Below, one piece after another: positions 1 to 8,328 of a stretch of DNA of 43,926 nucleotides. The translations under genes were made by a program, and so were the position numbers. The notes under the pieces were generated by a model that was given only the letters and a program-made list of their open reading frames with translations, had not been told where the DNA came from and did no database searches. Each line of letters begins with the position of its first letter. Position 1 is the first letter of the stretch. The stretch is from a virus: the IMG/VR virus record IMGVR_UViG_3300031576_000111, positions 1 to 43,926 of that record; one strand, given 5' to 3'.

Positions 1-74
1 CTAATCGGTCAGGTCGTGTGGTGCTCGTGCAGATTGACGCTAATGGGACGGAAAGGCGCATTGAGATCGGGTAG
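1..74 (+). CDS. 3' end of small terminase subunit candidate (partial)
   Basis: These bases are the final codons and TAG stop (72-74) of the gene that begins at 43436; the reading frame and sequence match 43800-43873 exactly. Joining the window ends places the complete gene about 230 bases upstream of the large terminase start, the usual small-then-large terminase order. Nothing is missing once the circle is closed. Confidence 0.85.
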   Translation, partial: NRSGRVVLVQIDANGTERRIEIG

Positions 75-75
75 A

Positions 76-93
76 ACCACAAGGGGTTGTGGT
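76..93 (+). other. Hairpin after small terminase gene
   Basis: ACCACAA and TTGTGGT form a perfect 7-bp stem around a GGGG loop two bases after the stop of the small terminase candidate. No T-run follows, so it is not a standard intrinsic terminator. It could be an mRNA stability element or part of the packaging region. The rest of 94-256 shows no convincing gene; a TTGACA at 175-180 has no matching -10. Confidence 0.4.
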
Positions 94-301
94 GGACCAG
101 CATCTGTGGTGTCTCATAATCAGGCGGTTTCTTGTAAATCTATGATTGTGTGGGGTTAGATGGAAAGAGCAAAGTTGACATTTGATGCCTTATGCGACGT
201 TCGCACCACCCGAGAGACCCCCCACCCCCCCCTGGCGCAGATTCGGACTTTGATCGTTGCATCCCTCTCTGACAGAATACCCACTCCTGGACTTTTTCCC
301 C

Positions 302-1822
302 ATGGAGGGAGGCCCTGTGGCCGGTCCTAGCCTGAAACGCAATCGCACCCGTGCCAATCGCTTTGCCAAGCCCTCCATTCCCATCCCCGAAGGCGATTTT
401 TACCCCTTCCGTCCTCGGTCCTATCAGCGCAAGATCATCCAGGCCTTCTCGATTGACGAGACTACGAAGCGTCCACGGAGCCGTCATGGGATCTGGGTGG
501 TGCATCGGCGAGGCGGGAAGGATCTCACGGCGGCGGTGGGCATCTGTCTCCCCGCCATGATTATGCGCCCGGGCAATTATTTTCACATCTTCCCGAAGTT
601 CGCACAGGCGAAGAAGGCGATTTGGCATGAGGAGGAGAATTTTCTGGATCGGTTTCCGCCGCATTTCAATCCGAAGCGGATGGAGACCGAGCTGTATGTG
701 GAGTTGACCTTGCCCCCGAAGGGGCAAAAGGGGCGGTATTACCTCCTGGGAGCGGATGATACCGAAACGGTGTCCAAGTTAGTCGGCACCAATCCCCTTG
801 GCATTATCTACTCGGAGGCGGCGCAGATGGATGAGACGGTGCGACGCTTGCTCCGGCCAGCCCTCGCGGAAAACGGCGGGTGGGAGTTGTTGATTTCCAC
901 CCCCCGAGGGAAGAACTGGTTTCATAAGCTCTATCTGATGGCCGCGAACAACTCGGAGTGGTTTGCGGAATTGCTGACCATTGCGCAGACGGTGCGGGAT
1001 TCGGAGACGGATCGCGCCTTAGATGCGACCCGGTTCGGGCAATCCGTCATTCCCGTGAGCGAGATTGAAGCAGACCGCGTGGCCGGCATGACCCAGGAGG
1101 AAATCGAGCAGGAGTATTACTGCTCGTTTGAGGGCTATCAGATTGGGACGATCTTCGGTGACTGCATCCGGCAGGCCAGGCAGGACGGGCGGATCGGGCG
1201 GGTGCCGTATGATCCGCGTCTCCCCGTGGGGGCTATGCTGGACATAGGGCGCACGGACCTGACGGCTTGCTGGTTCTATCAAGTGTCGGGGAGTGAAATT
1301 CGCTTTATTGACTACTGGGCGGCACGGGGTGAAACGGCGGGGAGCACGATTCGGTATCTCAAGGAGAACCGCCCGTATCACTATGCCCGGATTGTGCTAC
1401 CACACGATGCGAAGGAGAAGCGGTATCAGGCGTCCGACAGCGTGGCCGAGGACTTCCGGCGGTGGTTCCGGGGTGCGGTGGTGGTGGCGGATCGCCTCCC
1501 TGTGCAACAGGGGATCAGTGCCGTGCGCAAGATGTTCTCGCGCTTCATCTTCGATGAGGTGAAATGCTCTGCGGAGCAGGGCGTCGATGTGCCGTCGGGG
1601 TTGGAGAGCCTCGGGAACTATCACCGCAAGTGGGATGATGAGCACAAAGCGTATAGCGTCGAGCCCGTCCACGACCAATATAGCCACGGGGCCGATGCGC
1701 TCCGCGTGGGGATGATCGCGTGGGAAGAGGGCTTGCGTTTTGCGGAGACCGAGGTGTCGGAGATCAAGGTAGAGAGCGATTTTGACCCGCGACGGGTAGA
1801 ACAGACACGGGGAGGATGGTGA
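302..1822 (+). CDS. terL: Terminase large subunit
   Basis: This is the ATP-driven DNA packaging motor and headful nuclease that docks on the portal. Counting from an in-frame TTG at 257, the Walker A variant HRRGGKD is at residues 83-89, Walker B (IIYSE) ends at E187 and the coupling motif LLISTPRGKN is at 211-220. The C-terminal RNase H-like nuclease shows acidic residues at D329 (MLDIGRTD), D384 (LPHDAK) and D480 (HGADALR). At 506 residues from ATG 302 it is a normal length. Neither ATG 302 nor TTG 257 has a clear ribosome site; ATG 302 is preferred because it keeps the conserved region and avoids a rare codon. The stop overlaps the next start (TGATG), so translation of the head genes is coupled. 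Confidence 0.97.
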   Translation: MEGGPVAGPSLKRNRTRANRFAKPSIPIPEGDFYPFRPRSYQRKIIQAFSIDETTKRPRSRHGIWVVHRRGGKDLTAAVGICLPAMIMRPGNYFHIFPKFAQAKKAIWHEEENFLDRFPPHFNPKRMETELYVELTLPPKGQKGRYYLLGADDTETVSKLVGTNPLGIIYSEAAQMDETVRRLLRPALAENGGWELLISTPRGKNWFHKLYLMAANNSEWFAELLTIAQTVRDSETDRALDATRFGQSVIPVSEIEADRVAGMTQEEIEQEYYCSFEGYQIGTIFGDCIRQARQDGRIGRVPYDPRLPVGAMLDIGRTDLTACWFYQVSGSEIRFIDYWAARGETAGSTIRYLKENRPYHYARIVLPHDAKEKRYQASDSVAEDFRRWFRGAVVVADRLPVQQGISAVRKMFSRFIFDEVKCSAEQGVDVPSGLESLGNYHRKWDDEHKAYSVEPVHDQYSHGADALRVGMIAWEEGLRFAETEVSEIKVESDFDPRRVEQTRGGW

Positions 1823-2025
1823 TGACGAGTTTCTTCTCAGGGCCGAAAGCCCCGAAGATTGTCATGCAGGAGACGCCCCCCCCGACGATTGCAGATACGG
1901 CGGTGCAGGAGGCGGCGGCGGAAGCGGCCCGGAAACGTCGGCGGTCCCGAGGGCGGCAATCCACCATTCTGTCCGACCTCATGGACACGGGGCAGCCGGG
2001 GTTACAGCAGACACTCGGACAGTAA
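1822..2025 (+). CDS. Small phage protein between terminase and portal
   Basis: A 67-residue protein with a hydrophobic start (MTSFFSGPKAPK), a proline-rich stretch, an alanine-rich helix and a basic motif KRRRSRGRQSTIL. Small proteins with the RRxGRxxTIL pattern commonly sit next to the portal gene in T7-like and related phages; their role is not established to my knowledge. ATG 1822 is chosen over ATG 1816 because GGAGG at 1811-1815 lies six bases upstream of it. It overlaps the terminase stop by one base. DNA binding through the basic patch is only an inference. Confidence 0.8.
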   Translation: MTSFFSGPKAPKIVMQETPPPTIADTAVQEAAAEAARKRRRSRGRQSTILSDLMDTGQPGLQQTLGQ

Positions 2026-2029
2026 CAGG

Positions 2030-3691
2030 ATGCCAGCGCACGGTCCTGACATCATCAAGCGCTATCTGCGCCTGAAGAACGACCGCCACAACTACGACGA
2101 GCGGTGGGAGCGCATGGCTCCGTTTATCGCCCCGTCCCGCGAGGGCGTCACCTCCTGGCGTAGCCCCGGGGAGAAGCAGCAGCGCGAGGTCTATGATTCG
2201 ACCACCATGATGGCGGCGGAACTCATGGCCCACTTCATCGCGGGGCACGTCATCAATCCCTCCCAGCAATGGATGCGGCTGCGGATGCACTCACCAGAGA
2301 TCGACCGCCTCGATCCCGTGCGCGAGTGGCTGGAAGAGTGTCGGGATCGCATCTTGCGGCGATTCGCGGGATCGGCCTTCTATGCTGAGGGGCCAGAAGC
2401 CTTGATTGATTGGGGCGGGTTTGGGACGGGCAATCTCGCCATTGAGGAACTCCCTCCACCCGTCAATGTCACCCGCGAAGGCTTCCGAGGCTTCTTCTTC
2501 CGGGCGACGAAGACGGGCCGCTTTGTCATCGCCGAAGGGCCGGATGGACTCGTGGACACGGAAATGAGCGAGCATCGCGTGACGGCACGTGCGGCCCGCG
2601 ATCAATGGGGGGAGAAGAATCTGCCGGAAAAGATCCAGCATTGTCTCGCCTCGGGCAAACTCGATGATGTCTTTACCTTCGTTCATGCAATATATCCCCG
2701 GCCCGTTTCCGAACGCGAGGCGGGTGCCCTCGGGATGCCGTGGTCGTCCTGTTGGGTCGAGCACGATAGTAAGGAGATTGTGCGGGAGAGCGGTTTTCGC
2801 ACGTTCCCACGTGCGGTCACGCGCTACCATCGGACGCCGGGAGAGGTCTACGGGCGCGGGCGGGGGGATCTGGCCTTCCCTGATACCTGGACACTGAACA
2901 CGGCAAAGCGAATGGGGCTCGAGGACTGGGCTTTGAAGATCCGCCCTCCTGTGCTCACGCGCCATGATTCCGTCATCGGGACATTACGGCTGCGTCCCTC
3001 GGCGCCGACGAGCATCAACACGCACGGCCAGCCGATCCGCGATGTCATTATGCCCTTCGAGACGGGCAGCCGCCCCGAGGTGTCGAGCCTCAAAGAAGAA
3101 GAGTTGCGGAAGTCCATCCGCCAGATCTTTTACGTCGATCACATCCTCATGCTCATGGAAGTCCAAAAAACTGAGATGACGGCCTATGAGTTTGCCAAGA
3201 AGCTTGGGCTGCTATTTCAGCTTATCGGTCCAGTGTATGGGCGGCTGGAATGGGAGTTCTTGAATCAGATCGTGGACGTCTCCTTTGACGTGATGTTGGC
3301 CGCGGGCGACTTTCCCCCGCCGCCCCCTGAGGTCTTTGCGTCCGATGGGCAGATTGACGTTGAGTTTCAGAATCCCATTGCCAAGGCGCAGCGGGCGGGG
3401 GACGTGGAGGCCATCACGCTCGCCATTGCCGATCTCGCTCCGTTGGGGCAGATCTTCCCGCAGATCTGGGATGGCTTTGATCCCGACAAGACGCGACAGC
3501 AAATCTTTGACATTCGCGGTGTCCCCGCCACCGTCGTGCGATCCGACAAAGAGGTGGCCACGGTGCGGGCGGCGCGGCAGCAGCAGGACCAGGCCGAGCA
3601 GATGATGGGTGAAGCCTTGGCGGCGACCGAGGCGATGAAGAACGTCGCCCCGATGGCGAAGGCGATGCAGCGTCCCGGTCAGGCCGCATGA
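2030..3691 (+). CDS. Portal (head-tail connector) protein
   Basis: This 553-residue protein forms the dodecameric ring at the capsid vertex through which DNA enters and leaves. It matches the T7 Gp8 / head-to-tail connecting family by length (T7 Gp8 is about 536 residues) and by motifs: an N-terminal RYLRLKNDRHNYDERW segment, AGHVINPSQQWMRLRM near residues 70-85, an AKRMGLEDWALKIRPP stretch in the middle and a glutamine-, alanine- and methionine-rich C-terminus. The open frame continues upstream to 1859, but ATG 2030 starts the family-like sequence and lies just after the preceding stop. Its stop overlaps the next start by four bases (ATGA). Confidence 0.95.
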   Translation: MPAHGPDIIKRYLRLKNDRHNYDERWERMAPFIAPSREGVTSWRSPGEKQQREVYDSTTMMAAELMAHFIAGHVINPSQQWMRLRMHSPEIDRLDPVREWLEECRDRILRRFAGSAFYAEGPEALIDWGGFGTGNLAIEELPPPVNVTREGFRGFFFRATKTGRFVIAEGPDGLVDTEMSEHRVTARAARDQWGEKNLPEKIQHCLASGKLDDVFTFVHAIYPRPVSEREAGALGMPWSSCWVEHDSKEIVRESGFRTFPRAVTRYHRTPGEVYGRGRGDLAFPDTWTLNTAKRMGLEDWALKIRPPVLTRHDSVIGTLRLRPSAPTSINTHGQPIRDVIMPFETGSRPEVSSLKEEELRKSIRQIFYVDHILMLMEVQKTEMTAYEFAKKLGLLFQLIGPVYGRLEWEFLNQIVDVSFDVMLAAGDFPPPPPEVFASDGQIDVEFQNPIAKAQRAGDVEAITLAIADLAPLGQIFPQIWDGFDPDKTRQQIFDIRGVPATVVRSDKEVATVRAARQQQDQAEQMMGEALAATEAMKNVAPMAKAMQRPGQAA

Positions 3692-3960
3692 GGCGATTTA
3701 CCGAATGGCTCGCCGCGAAATGGCAGCGACACGATGACCGACTGGCGCACGATGCCCGAGCAACCTTTTCCTCTGAGCCGGGGCGGCGATTCATGCAATA
3801 TCTGATTGATCGGGTCTATGCCACGGTGTACGAGGGTACGGATGCTCAACAACTCTGGCAGCACAACGCACGACGGGCACTCGTGCATGAGATGTTGGAG
3901 CTGATGGACCATGCAGACCATCCCGACAAATACACCCCGCACGTTGAGGAGGGATTATGA
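3688..3960 (+). CDS. Small Bbp19-like phage protein
   Basis: A 90-residue, helix-rich protein. The central part, with GRRFMQYLIDRVYATVY followed by NARRALVHEMLELM, resembles the small Bbp19-type proteins encoded beside portal genes in many podoviruses; function unknown. It is translationally coupled on both sides: its ATG overlaps the portal stop and its stop region overlaps the scaffold start at 3957. The context suggests a head-assembly accessory role. Confidence 0.8.
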   Translation: MRRFTEWLAAKWQRHDDRLAHDARATFSSEPGRRFMQYLIDRVYATVYEGTDAQQLWQHNARRALVHEMLELMDHADHPDKYTPHVEEGL

Positions 3961-4841
3961 CGCCCGATGACATCTTGGCCCAGGTCGGTGGTTGGCACGG
4001 GCTCTTACCCGCCGATGCCACAGTTGAACAGAATGGGCAGGCGGTGCCGCTGAAGGAACTGCCTGACATCAAAAATGCGAAGGATCTGGTGACGCTGGCC
4101 AAGAACTACGTGGAGTCGCAGCGGGAGATCGGGCGGCGGGTGCGTCTTCCAGGCAAGGAAGCGAAGCCCGAGGAGCTGTCTGCATTTCGCCAGCGCATCT
4201 ACGATGCGGGCATTATGAGCGCCCCGCCCGCCCGTCCAGAGGATTACGGCGTGACGAAGCCCGACGTTCTTCCAGATGGTCTCGGCTGGAATGATGAATT
4301 GGGCTCTCGATTTGCGCAGACGCTTCACAAGCATGGGGCACCTTCGGCGCTGGCGAAAGATCTGCTGGATCTCTACGGGGAAGCCATTCTTGGGGCGCAG
4401 GCATCGCTAAAAACCTCCTACGATGAGGGCATGACGGCACTCCGCAAGGAACATGGGGCCAACTTTGATCGACTCAGAGAGGGAGCCAAGCGTCTCACCT
4501 CGGCGGTGTTCAAGACGCCGGAGGAAATTGAGTTCTTTGAGCGCATGGGGTTGGGCGATCATCCGGGGTTTTTGTCCGTCATCATGCGCCTGGCCCCCCT
4601 CGCGGAGCAGGATTCCAGTTTCCTCAAAGATGTGGAGCGACCTGCGGGGGCGATGGCGAGCGATGAGATCAAGGCGGAACTCGCCCGCATTATGAGCGAC
4701 AAGACGCATCCGATGCACGAGGGGTGGGTCCGGCGCGATCCGAAAGTCTTGGAGCACGTTGACAGCATGTATCGCAAGGGCTATGGTGAGGCCAAGGTGG
4801 ATTTGGCGGGCGGCGTGACGGTGCAGGGGAGGCCGCAGTAA
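3957..4841 (+). CDS. Capsid assembly scaffolding protein
   Basis: A 294-residue acidic, mostly helical protein directly before the capsid module. The segment RRVRLPGKEAKPEELSAFR followed by a PEDYG-type sequence is characteristic of podovirus scaffolding proteins, which guide procapsid assembly inside the shell and are then released. The C-terminal third holds charged helices and a basic segment (residues near 265-285) that could contact the coat protein. No protease motif is visible. It overlaps genes on both sides (ATGA at 3957, TAATG at 4841). Confidence 0.85.
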   Translation: MTPDDILAQVGGWHGLLPADATVEQNGQAVPLKELPDIKNAKDLVTLAKNYVESQREIGRRVRLPGKEAKPEELSAFRQRIYDAGIMSAPPARPEDYGVTKPDVLPDGLGWNDELGSRFAQTLHKHGAPSALAKDLLDLYGEAILGAQASLKTSYDEGMTALRKEHGANFDRLREGAKRLTSAVFKTPEEIEFFERMGLGDHPGFLSVIMRLAPLAEQDSSFLKDVERPAGAMASDEIKAELARIMSDKTHPMHEGWVRRDPKVLEHVDSMYRKGYGEAKVDLAGGVTVQGRPQ

Positions 4842-5098
4842 TGCCACAAATGAGCAAGCCCTTGTGGGCCGCACGACGCCGCTTGCAGGAGATGCCCAAG
4901 GAGAGGCCTGTGGTGCGCGAAGAGAAACCACACGTTGAAATGCGATCGCCGTCCTATGCGGGGGTGGACGTCAATCATCCCCGCATCGTGGAGGCGATCA
5001 CGGCACTCTCGAAGCAGGGGAAGCGCGTCGAAGAAATTGCCAAGATTGTCGGGATGCCTGCGGAGGTGATTCGCAAGCATCAAGACGGCGCGTCCTAG
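4841..5098 (+). CDS. Small protein with helix-turn-helix-like C-terminus
   Basis: An 85-residue protein. The first 45 residues are basic and proline-rich; the last 40 include VEEIAKIVGMPAEVIRKH, which reads like the two helices of a simple helix-turn-helix. Its start overlaps the scaffold stop (TAATG), so it belongs to the head operon. It could be a DNA-binding or head-completion factor; I do not recognise a named family. Confidence 0.7.
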   Translation: MPQMSKPLWAARRRLQEMPKERPVVREEKPHVEMRSPSYAGVDVNHPRIVEAITALSKQGKRVEEIAKIVGMPAEVIRKHQDGAS

Positions 5099-5276
5099 CT
5101 TCTTTATCTGACCGGGCAGCCCCCCTCGTGGGGTCCGGTGGTGCGCAGCAGAAATGCTGCCGTCTGCGCCGCGTGATGGCGTAGGTGGGTCCGCGTGAGC
5201 GGGCAGCCCTCCGGGCGGTTGCGGTTCCCGCCAAATAGACCGCGACACAACCACGATACGGAGGGGGTAGTATCCC
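5099..5276 (+). other. Structured leader before the capsid gene
   Basis: This 178-base gap is the only sizeable break in the head operon. It can fold into a compound hairpin at 5111-5139 (ACCGG pairs with CCGGT, enclosing CCCC-TCGT-GGGG) and a second at 5143-5169 (GCGCAG with CTGCGC). A third GC-rich fold is possible at about 5199-5235. A ribosome site GGAGGG at 5260-5265 precedes the capsid ATG by 11 bases. No T-run follows any hairpin. It may process or stabilise the abundant capsid message, or hold a promoter I cannot recognise. Confidence 0.5.
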
Positions 5277-6278
5277 ATGAGCACATTCACGCGACTGCTG
5301 AAACGGCTTTCGGTTTCAGTCGGTTATCTCTTGAATCAGCGCGGGAGCGTGACCGTGGATCAGTCGTGGGTCTATCGGTTTCACGACATGATCCACCTGA
5401 CCTACCAGCAGATGTCGTCCCTGGTGCAGGGTCGAGTCTTGCCAGGGGTCATTCACCGCGATGTCAAGGCCCAGGTCGATTTCTTTGATCGGATGGGCAA
5501 CGTCATTGCGAATGACGTAATCTCGCCCTTTGGACAAACCAAGATCCTCAATCCCGACCATTCCCGGAGAGCCACGCGGCTGCAATCGTCTGATGCGGCA
5601 GTCCTCGTGTCGGATGAGCACACGCTGCGGGCGATGGTGGACCCGACGAATGACTATCGGGACACCATTGTGGCGGCCCTCGTGCGCCGGGGTGACAAGC
5701 ACATCATCGACGCCGCCACAGGTACGGCTGAGACCGCCAGTGTGACGGCGGGATCTGGCACCATCACGTTTGGGACACAAACCCTGCCGTCGGGTCAGAA
5801 GATCGGCGGGGCCACCGCGATAGACCTGGCCAGGATCATCAACTCGGCAGAGCTGTTGAGCAAGGCGGCGGTGCCGAACGGGGCTGGCGAGCGGGTGTTT
5901 TTCTACTCGCCTGGGCAGCTCCGGGACATTCTGGCCATCACGCAGGCGTCGTCCTCGGACTTCACCAAGAACATGATCCATGACCGAGGCACGATCAACG
6001 GCGTGGATTGGGAAGGATTCACCTGGGTGGAGATCCCCGATGTAGTCGATCCAGCCCTCACGGTGCTCCAGCGTATGCTGACGCTGACCTCGACCACGCG
6101 CAGTTGCATCGCCATGTATCGGGGTGCCGTGGGTCTGGCCATCGGTCGGGAGATCAACACCCGGATCAACGAGCGGCCCGATCTCAACAACAGCATTCAG
6201 GTCCGTTCGCTGATGATGATGTCATCCGTCCGGCTGTTTGAGGGCGGTGTCGTTCAAGTGGATACGCTAGAAAACTAA
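5277..6278 (+). CDS. Major capsid protein
   Basis: A 333-residue coat protein expected to adopt the HK97 fold and form the icosahedral shell. The segment around residues 100-150 (RATRLQSSDAAVLVSDEH, then VDPTNDYRDTIVAALVRRGD) is typical of the phage capsid family found in podoviruses with T7-like connectors. The C-terminal part has the repeated hydrophobic beta pattern expected of the A-domain (RGAVGLAIGREI, VRSLMMMSSVRLFEGGVV). It follows scaffold in the standard order, has a strong ribosome site, and is of typical length. Confidence 0.93.
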   Translation: MSTFTRLLKRLSVSVGYLLNQRGSVTVDQSWVYRFHDMIHLTYQQMSSLVQGRVLPGVIHRDVKAQVDFFDRMGNVIANDVISPFGQTKILNPDHSRRATRLQSSDAAVLVSDEHTLRAMVDPTNDYRDTIVAALVRRGDKHIIDAATGTAETASVTAGSGTITFGTQTLPSGQKIGGATAIDLARIINSAELLSKAAVPNGAGERVFFYSPGQLRDILAITQASSSDFTKNMIHDRGTINGVDWEGFTWVEIPDVVDPALTVLQRMLTLTSTTRSCIAMYRGAVGLAIGREINTRINERPDLNNSIQVRSLMMMSSVRLFEGGVVQVDTLEN

Positions 6279-6298
6279 ATGAACGGAGGTGAGATCCC

Positions 6299-6736
6299 AT
6301 GGGAGCGGTAACGAGGGACACCACCCTCTATGACAATTTGCATGTGAAGAAGTTTATCGCCGATGCGCGGGATCATGTGGGTCGCCGGATCAAGATGCCG
6401 ATTGACGTGACGATCATCTCGGCGTCCAGCGCATCCGATGTGTACCGCGTCGGCGTCCTGCCCGCGAATTGTGAGGTCGTGGATCTGTATGTCGTGACGG
6501 ACGGCCTCGGTGCGTCGGCGGGATCGAGCGTCGATGTCATCATCGGCGATGCGACTGATGATGACCGCTATCTGATTGCGGCGGACTTCGATGTGACCGG
6601 CGCAAACGGTAGGCTGGCGATCACGGGCATGCGGTTTCGGCCCACAGCAGATACCATCGTGTTGCTCAAGCATGATGCCGTAGCCGTGGTCGGCAAGAAG
6701 GTCAAGGGCTGGATCGAATACACGCCGGGCGTGTAG
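6299..6736 (+). CDS. Probable capsid decoration or head protein
   Basis: A 145-residue beta-rich protein without cysteines, placed 20 bases after the capsid gene with the ribosome site GGAGGTGAG. The sequence alternates short hydrophobic strands with glycine/aspartate turns (for example SSVDVIIGDATDDDRYLIA) and ends in GWIEYTPGV. Position and composition suit a decoration or head-fibre protein, but I recognise no named family, so the role is inferred. Confidence 0.65.
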   Translation: MGAVTRDTTLYDNLHVKKFIADARDHVGRRIKMPIDVTIISASSASDVYRVGVLPANCEVVDLYVVTDGLGASAGSSVDVIIGDATDDDRYLIAADFDVTGANGRLAITGMRFRPTADTIVLLKHDAVAVVGKKVKGWIEYTPGV

Positions 6737-7380
6737 TGGCCGTCTGGAATGCGGACAGTATGACCGCACACGGCTCGACGTGGACATACGGCTGGTATCA
6801 CGGTGCTGGCAACGTGGCCGGGTTGCTCGGGATCTATGCGGGCAATCCGGCCATCGTCGCCGGTGCGGCTGAGGGCGTGTTTCTAGAAGTGTTGGACGCA
6901 CGGGCGAAACTCGGGATCGAGGCGGTCGTGTTCGCAGCGAATGACGTGGGGATGTATCTGGATCGCCTCGATCATTGGGTCAGCCTCCATGCGGACCACC
7001 TCATGCCGTGGAAGCAGGCAAGGTGGTTGCACCATAAAGGGCCAGAAGATGTCAGGTTTCACGCGCCGCAGATGAGGGATGGGATTGACTATGTGTGGGA
7101 TGGACTGACACCCATGTTCGCGCTCTCAGGGTATTTCGCCATGCAGATTGCGTATCTCATGGGGTGCGAACCGATTATGCTGTGCGGATGTCCTGGCGAT
7201 CGGACGCGGCGTTTCTTCGAAGCCGATTCGCGGCGCGATTTCGGCTACGGCAATCACCCCGAAGGTCGAGATACGGGGTGCCGGGAGCAGTTAGAGCAGG
7301 CGATGAAACAGCAGCCAGATTTTAAGGCAAAAGTGCGGTCTATGAATGGGTGGACCAAAGCGTTTTTCGGGGGGCTATAA
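6736..7380 (+). CDS. Rossmann-like protein similar to MptE/DUF115 family
   Basis: A 214-residue protein starting at a GTG that overlaps the preceding stop (TAGTG). It shows alternating beta/alpha units: NPAIVAGAAEGVFLEV, IEAVVFAANDVGMYLD, WVSLHADHL, and SGYFAMQIAYLMGCEPIMLCG followed by CPGD. This last unit resembles the phage-encoded DUF115/MptE-like proteins often found beside glycosyltransferases. Such proteins are thought to act in sugar or nucleotide transfer, but the reaction here is unknown. Two further transferase-like genes lie at 13778-15014. Confidence 0.6.
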   Translation: MAVWNADSMTAHGSTWTYGWYHGAGNVAGLLGIYAGNPAIVAGAAEGVFLEVLDARAKLGIEAVVFAANDVGMYLDRLDHWVSLHADHLMPWKQARWLHHKGPEDVRFHAPQMRDGIDYVWDGLTPMFALSGYFAMQIAYLMGCEPIMLCGCPGDRTRRFFEADSRRDFGYGNHPEGRDTGCREQLEQAMKQQPDFKAKVRSMNGWTKAFFGGL

Positions 7381-7384
7381 GCTG

Positions 7385-7843
7385 ATGCGAAAAGCACTGA
7401 CAATCCTCGTGGGTGCTGCGGTGCTCTTGGCCGTGAGCATCGTCGTGACCAGCAATGCCCAGGTCTATATCCGACCAGGGCAACTCTCGCAAAGCTGGAC
7501 ATGCTCACTCGATGGCATTGCGGCAACGTTGACGGAATGTAAAGCAGCTCGTGGGGCAGGATTGAGCCTCTATCTGACGGATGTGGTCGCACAATCCACG
7601 ACTGCGATTGGGGGTCAATTCCTATTGAGGACTGGGACAGGCACTAACTGTGCGACTGGTACGGCGTCACTATTGCCAAGTGCGGCAACGGTTGTCCGGC
7701 TGGCGCATCCGGCAAACACGGTAGAGCCACTTCTCATTAGATTTGTCACGCCGATCAAGACTCCGGCGAACTCAGCCATCTGTGTGTTGGGCGTGGCAAC
7801 GAATACGGTCACGATTCAACTCTCGGGCTTCACCGCACCATAG
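7385..7843 (+). CDS. Exported beta-rich protein, unknown
   Basis: A 152-residue protein. The start at ATG 7385 gives a typical signal peptide: a basic start (MRKA), a hydrophobic core (LTILVGAAVLLAVSIVV) and a likely cleavage after SNA before QVYIRPGQ. The mature part is threonine- and alanine-rich, with four cysteines that could form disulphides and a predicted beta pattern. An exported protein inside a virion-structure operon is odd; it could be secreted to the periplasm or act in lysogeny. No family is recognised. Confidence 0.65.
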   Translation: MRKALTILVGAAVLLAVSIVVTSNAQVYIRPGQLSQSWTCSLDGIAATLTECKAARGAGLSLYLTDVVAQSTTAIGGQFLLRTGTGTNCATGTASLLPSAATVVRLAHPANTVEPLLIRFVTPIKTPANSAICVLGVATNTVTIQLSGFTAP

Positions 7844-7855
7844 GGGGAGGAGAAT

Positions 7856-8050
7856 ATGGCGGCATTTACGACGTTTTCGGCATGCGAGACCAGGGCGAAG
7901 GCGAAGGTCGCTGACAAGACCTGGATCAACGCCCATGCCGCACGCAACAAAACTGGCACGCTTATCGTGCGTGTCCAGCGCAAGATGAGTCCAGGGAGCG
8001 GTCTCGTAAATGGGGGATGGGTCGAAATTACCGATGATGGCACCATCTAG
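7856..8050 (+). CDS. Small hypothetical protein
   Basis: A 64-residue basic protein preceded by a strong ribosome site (GGGGGAGGAG). The N-terminal half is alanine- and lysine-rich; the second half, TGTLIVRVQRKMSPGSG and GGWVEITDDGTI, looks like two beta strands. Its end overlaps the start region of the next gene. I do not recognise it. Confidence 0.65.
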   Translation: MAAFTTFSACETRAKAKVADKTWINAHAARNKTGTLIVRVQRKMSPGSGLVNGGWVEITDDGTI

Positions 8051-8324
8051 ACTCGTCGGTGTATGCAACCAATGCGGCCTCTGCTGTATGCCCTATGGTT
8101 TACGGTGTCAACATTTGATCGTGATGGGTGATCCTGGTCAGCCGATGGTGACGGAGTGTGCGGTGTATCACTCATTGCGCTATGACGGGATGCCGATTCT
8201 GCTGTTTGACCGCGATGGGCGGTTGGCGGGGGAGTCGAAATGTTGGAAGGGGTCTCCGAAAGAGGATGAAGGGATTATCGAGCTGGGCATTGGGAAGGGA
8301 TGCTCACTACGCATAGAGGAGTGA
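8010..8324 (+). CDS. Cysteine-cluster protein (zinc or iron-sulphur type)
   Basis: Up to 104 residues with the cluster CNQCGLCC near residues 19-26 and further cysteines at CQHLIV, TECAVYH, KCWKG and GCSL. The pattern recalls YkgJ-type metal-cluster proteins, where the cysteines bind zinc or an iron-sulphur centre. The true start may be ATG 8034 or 8037, which would cut the overlap with the preceding gene to under 20 bases. It lies in a run of small accessory genes in the late operon. Confidence 0.65.
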   Translation: MGDGSKLPMMAPSRLVGVCNQCGLCCMPYGLRCQHLIVMGDPGQPMVTECAVYHSLRYDGMPILLFDRDGRLAGESKCWKGSPKEDEGIIELGIGKGCSLRIEE

Positions 8325-8328
8325 GGCG

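Larger units (their letters stand above)
1..127. repeat. Exact terminal direct repeat, left copy
   Basis: This segment is identical to 43800-43926. It carries the last 24 codons and stop of the small terminase candidate plus about 50 bases after it. The 127-base length equals the largest k-mer commonly used by de Bruijn assemblers, so it is most simply the overlap left when a circular or circularly permuted genome is written as a line. A genuine short terminal repeat is possible but would be a coincidence of length. Confidence 0.95.

Noticed and set aside
160-330. A small gene of 56 codons before the large terminase
   Set aside because: It overlaps the terminase start, lacks a ribosome site and has low-complexity codons across a C-run.
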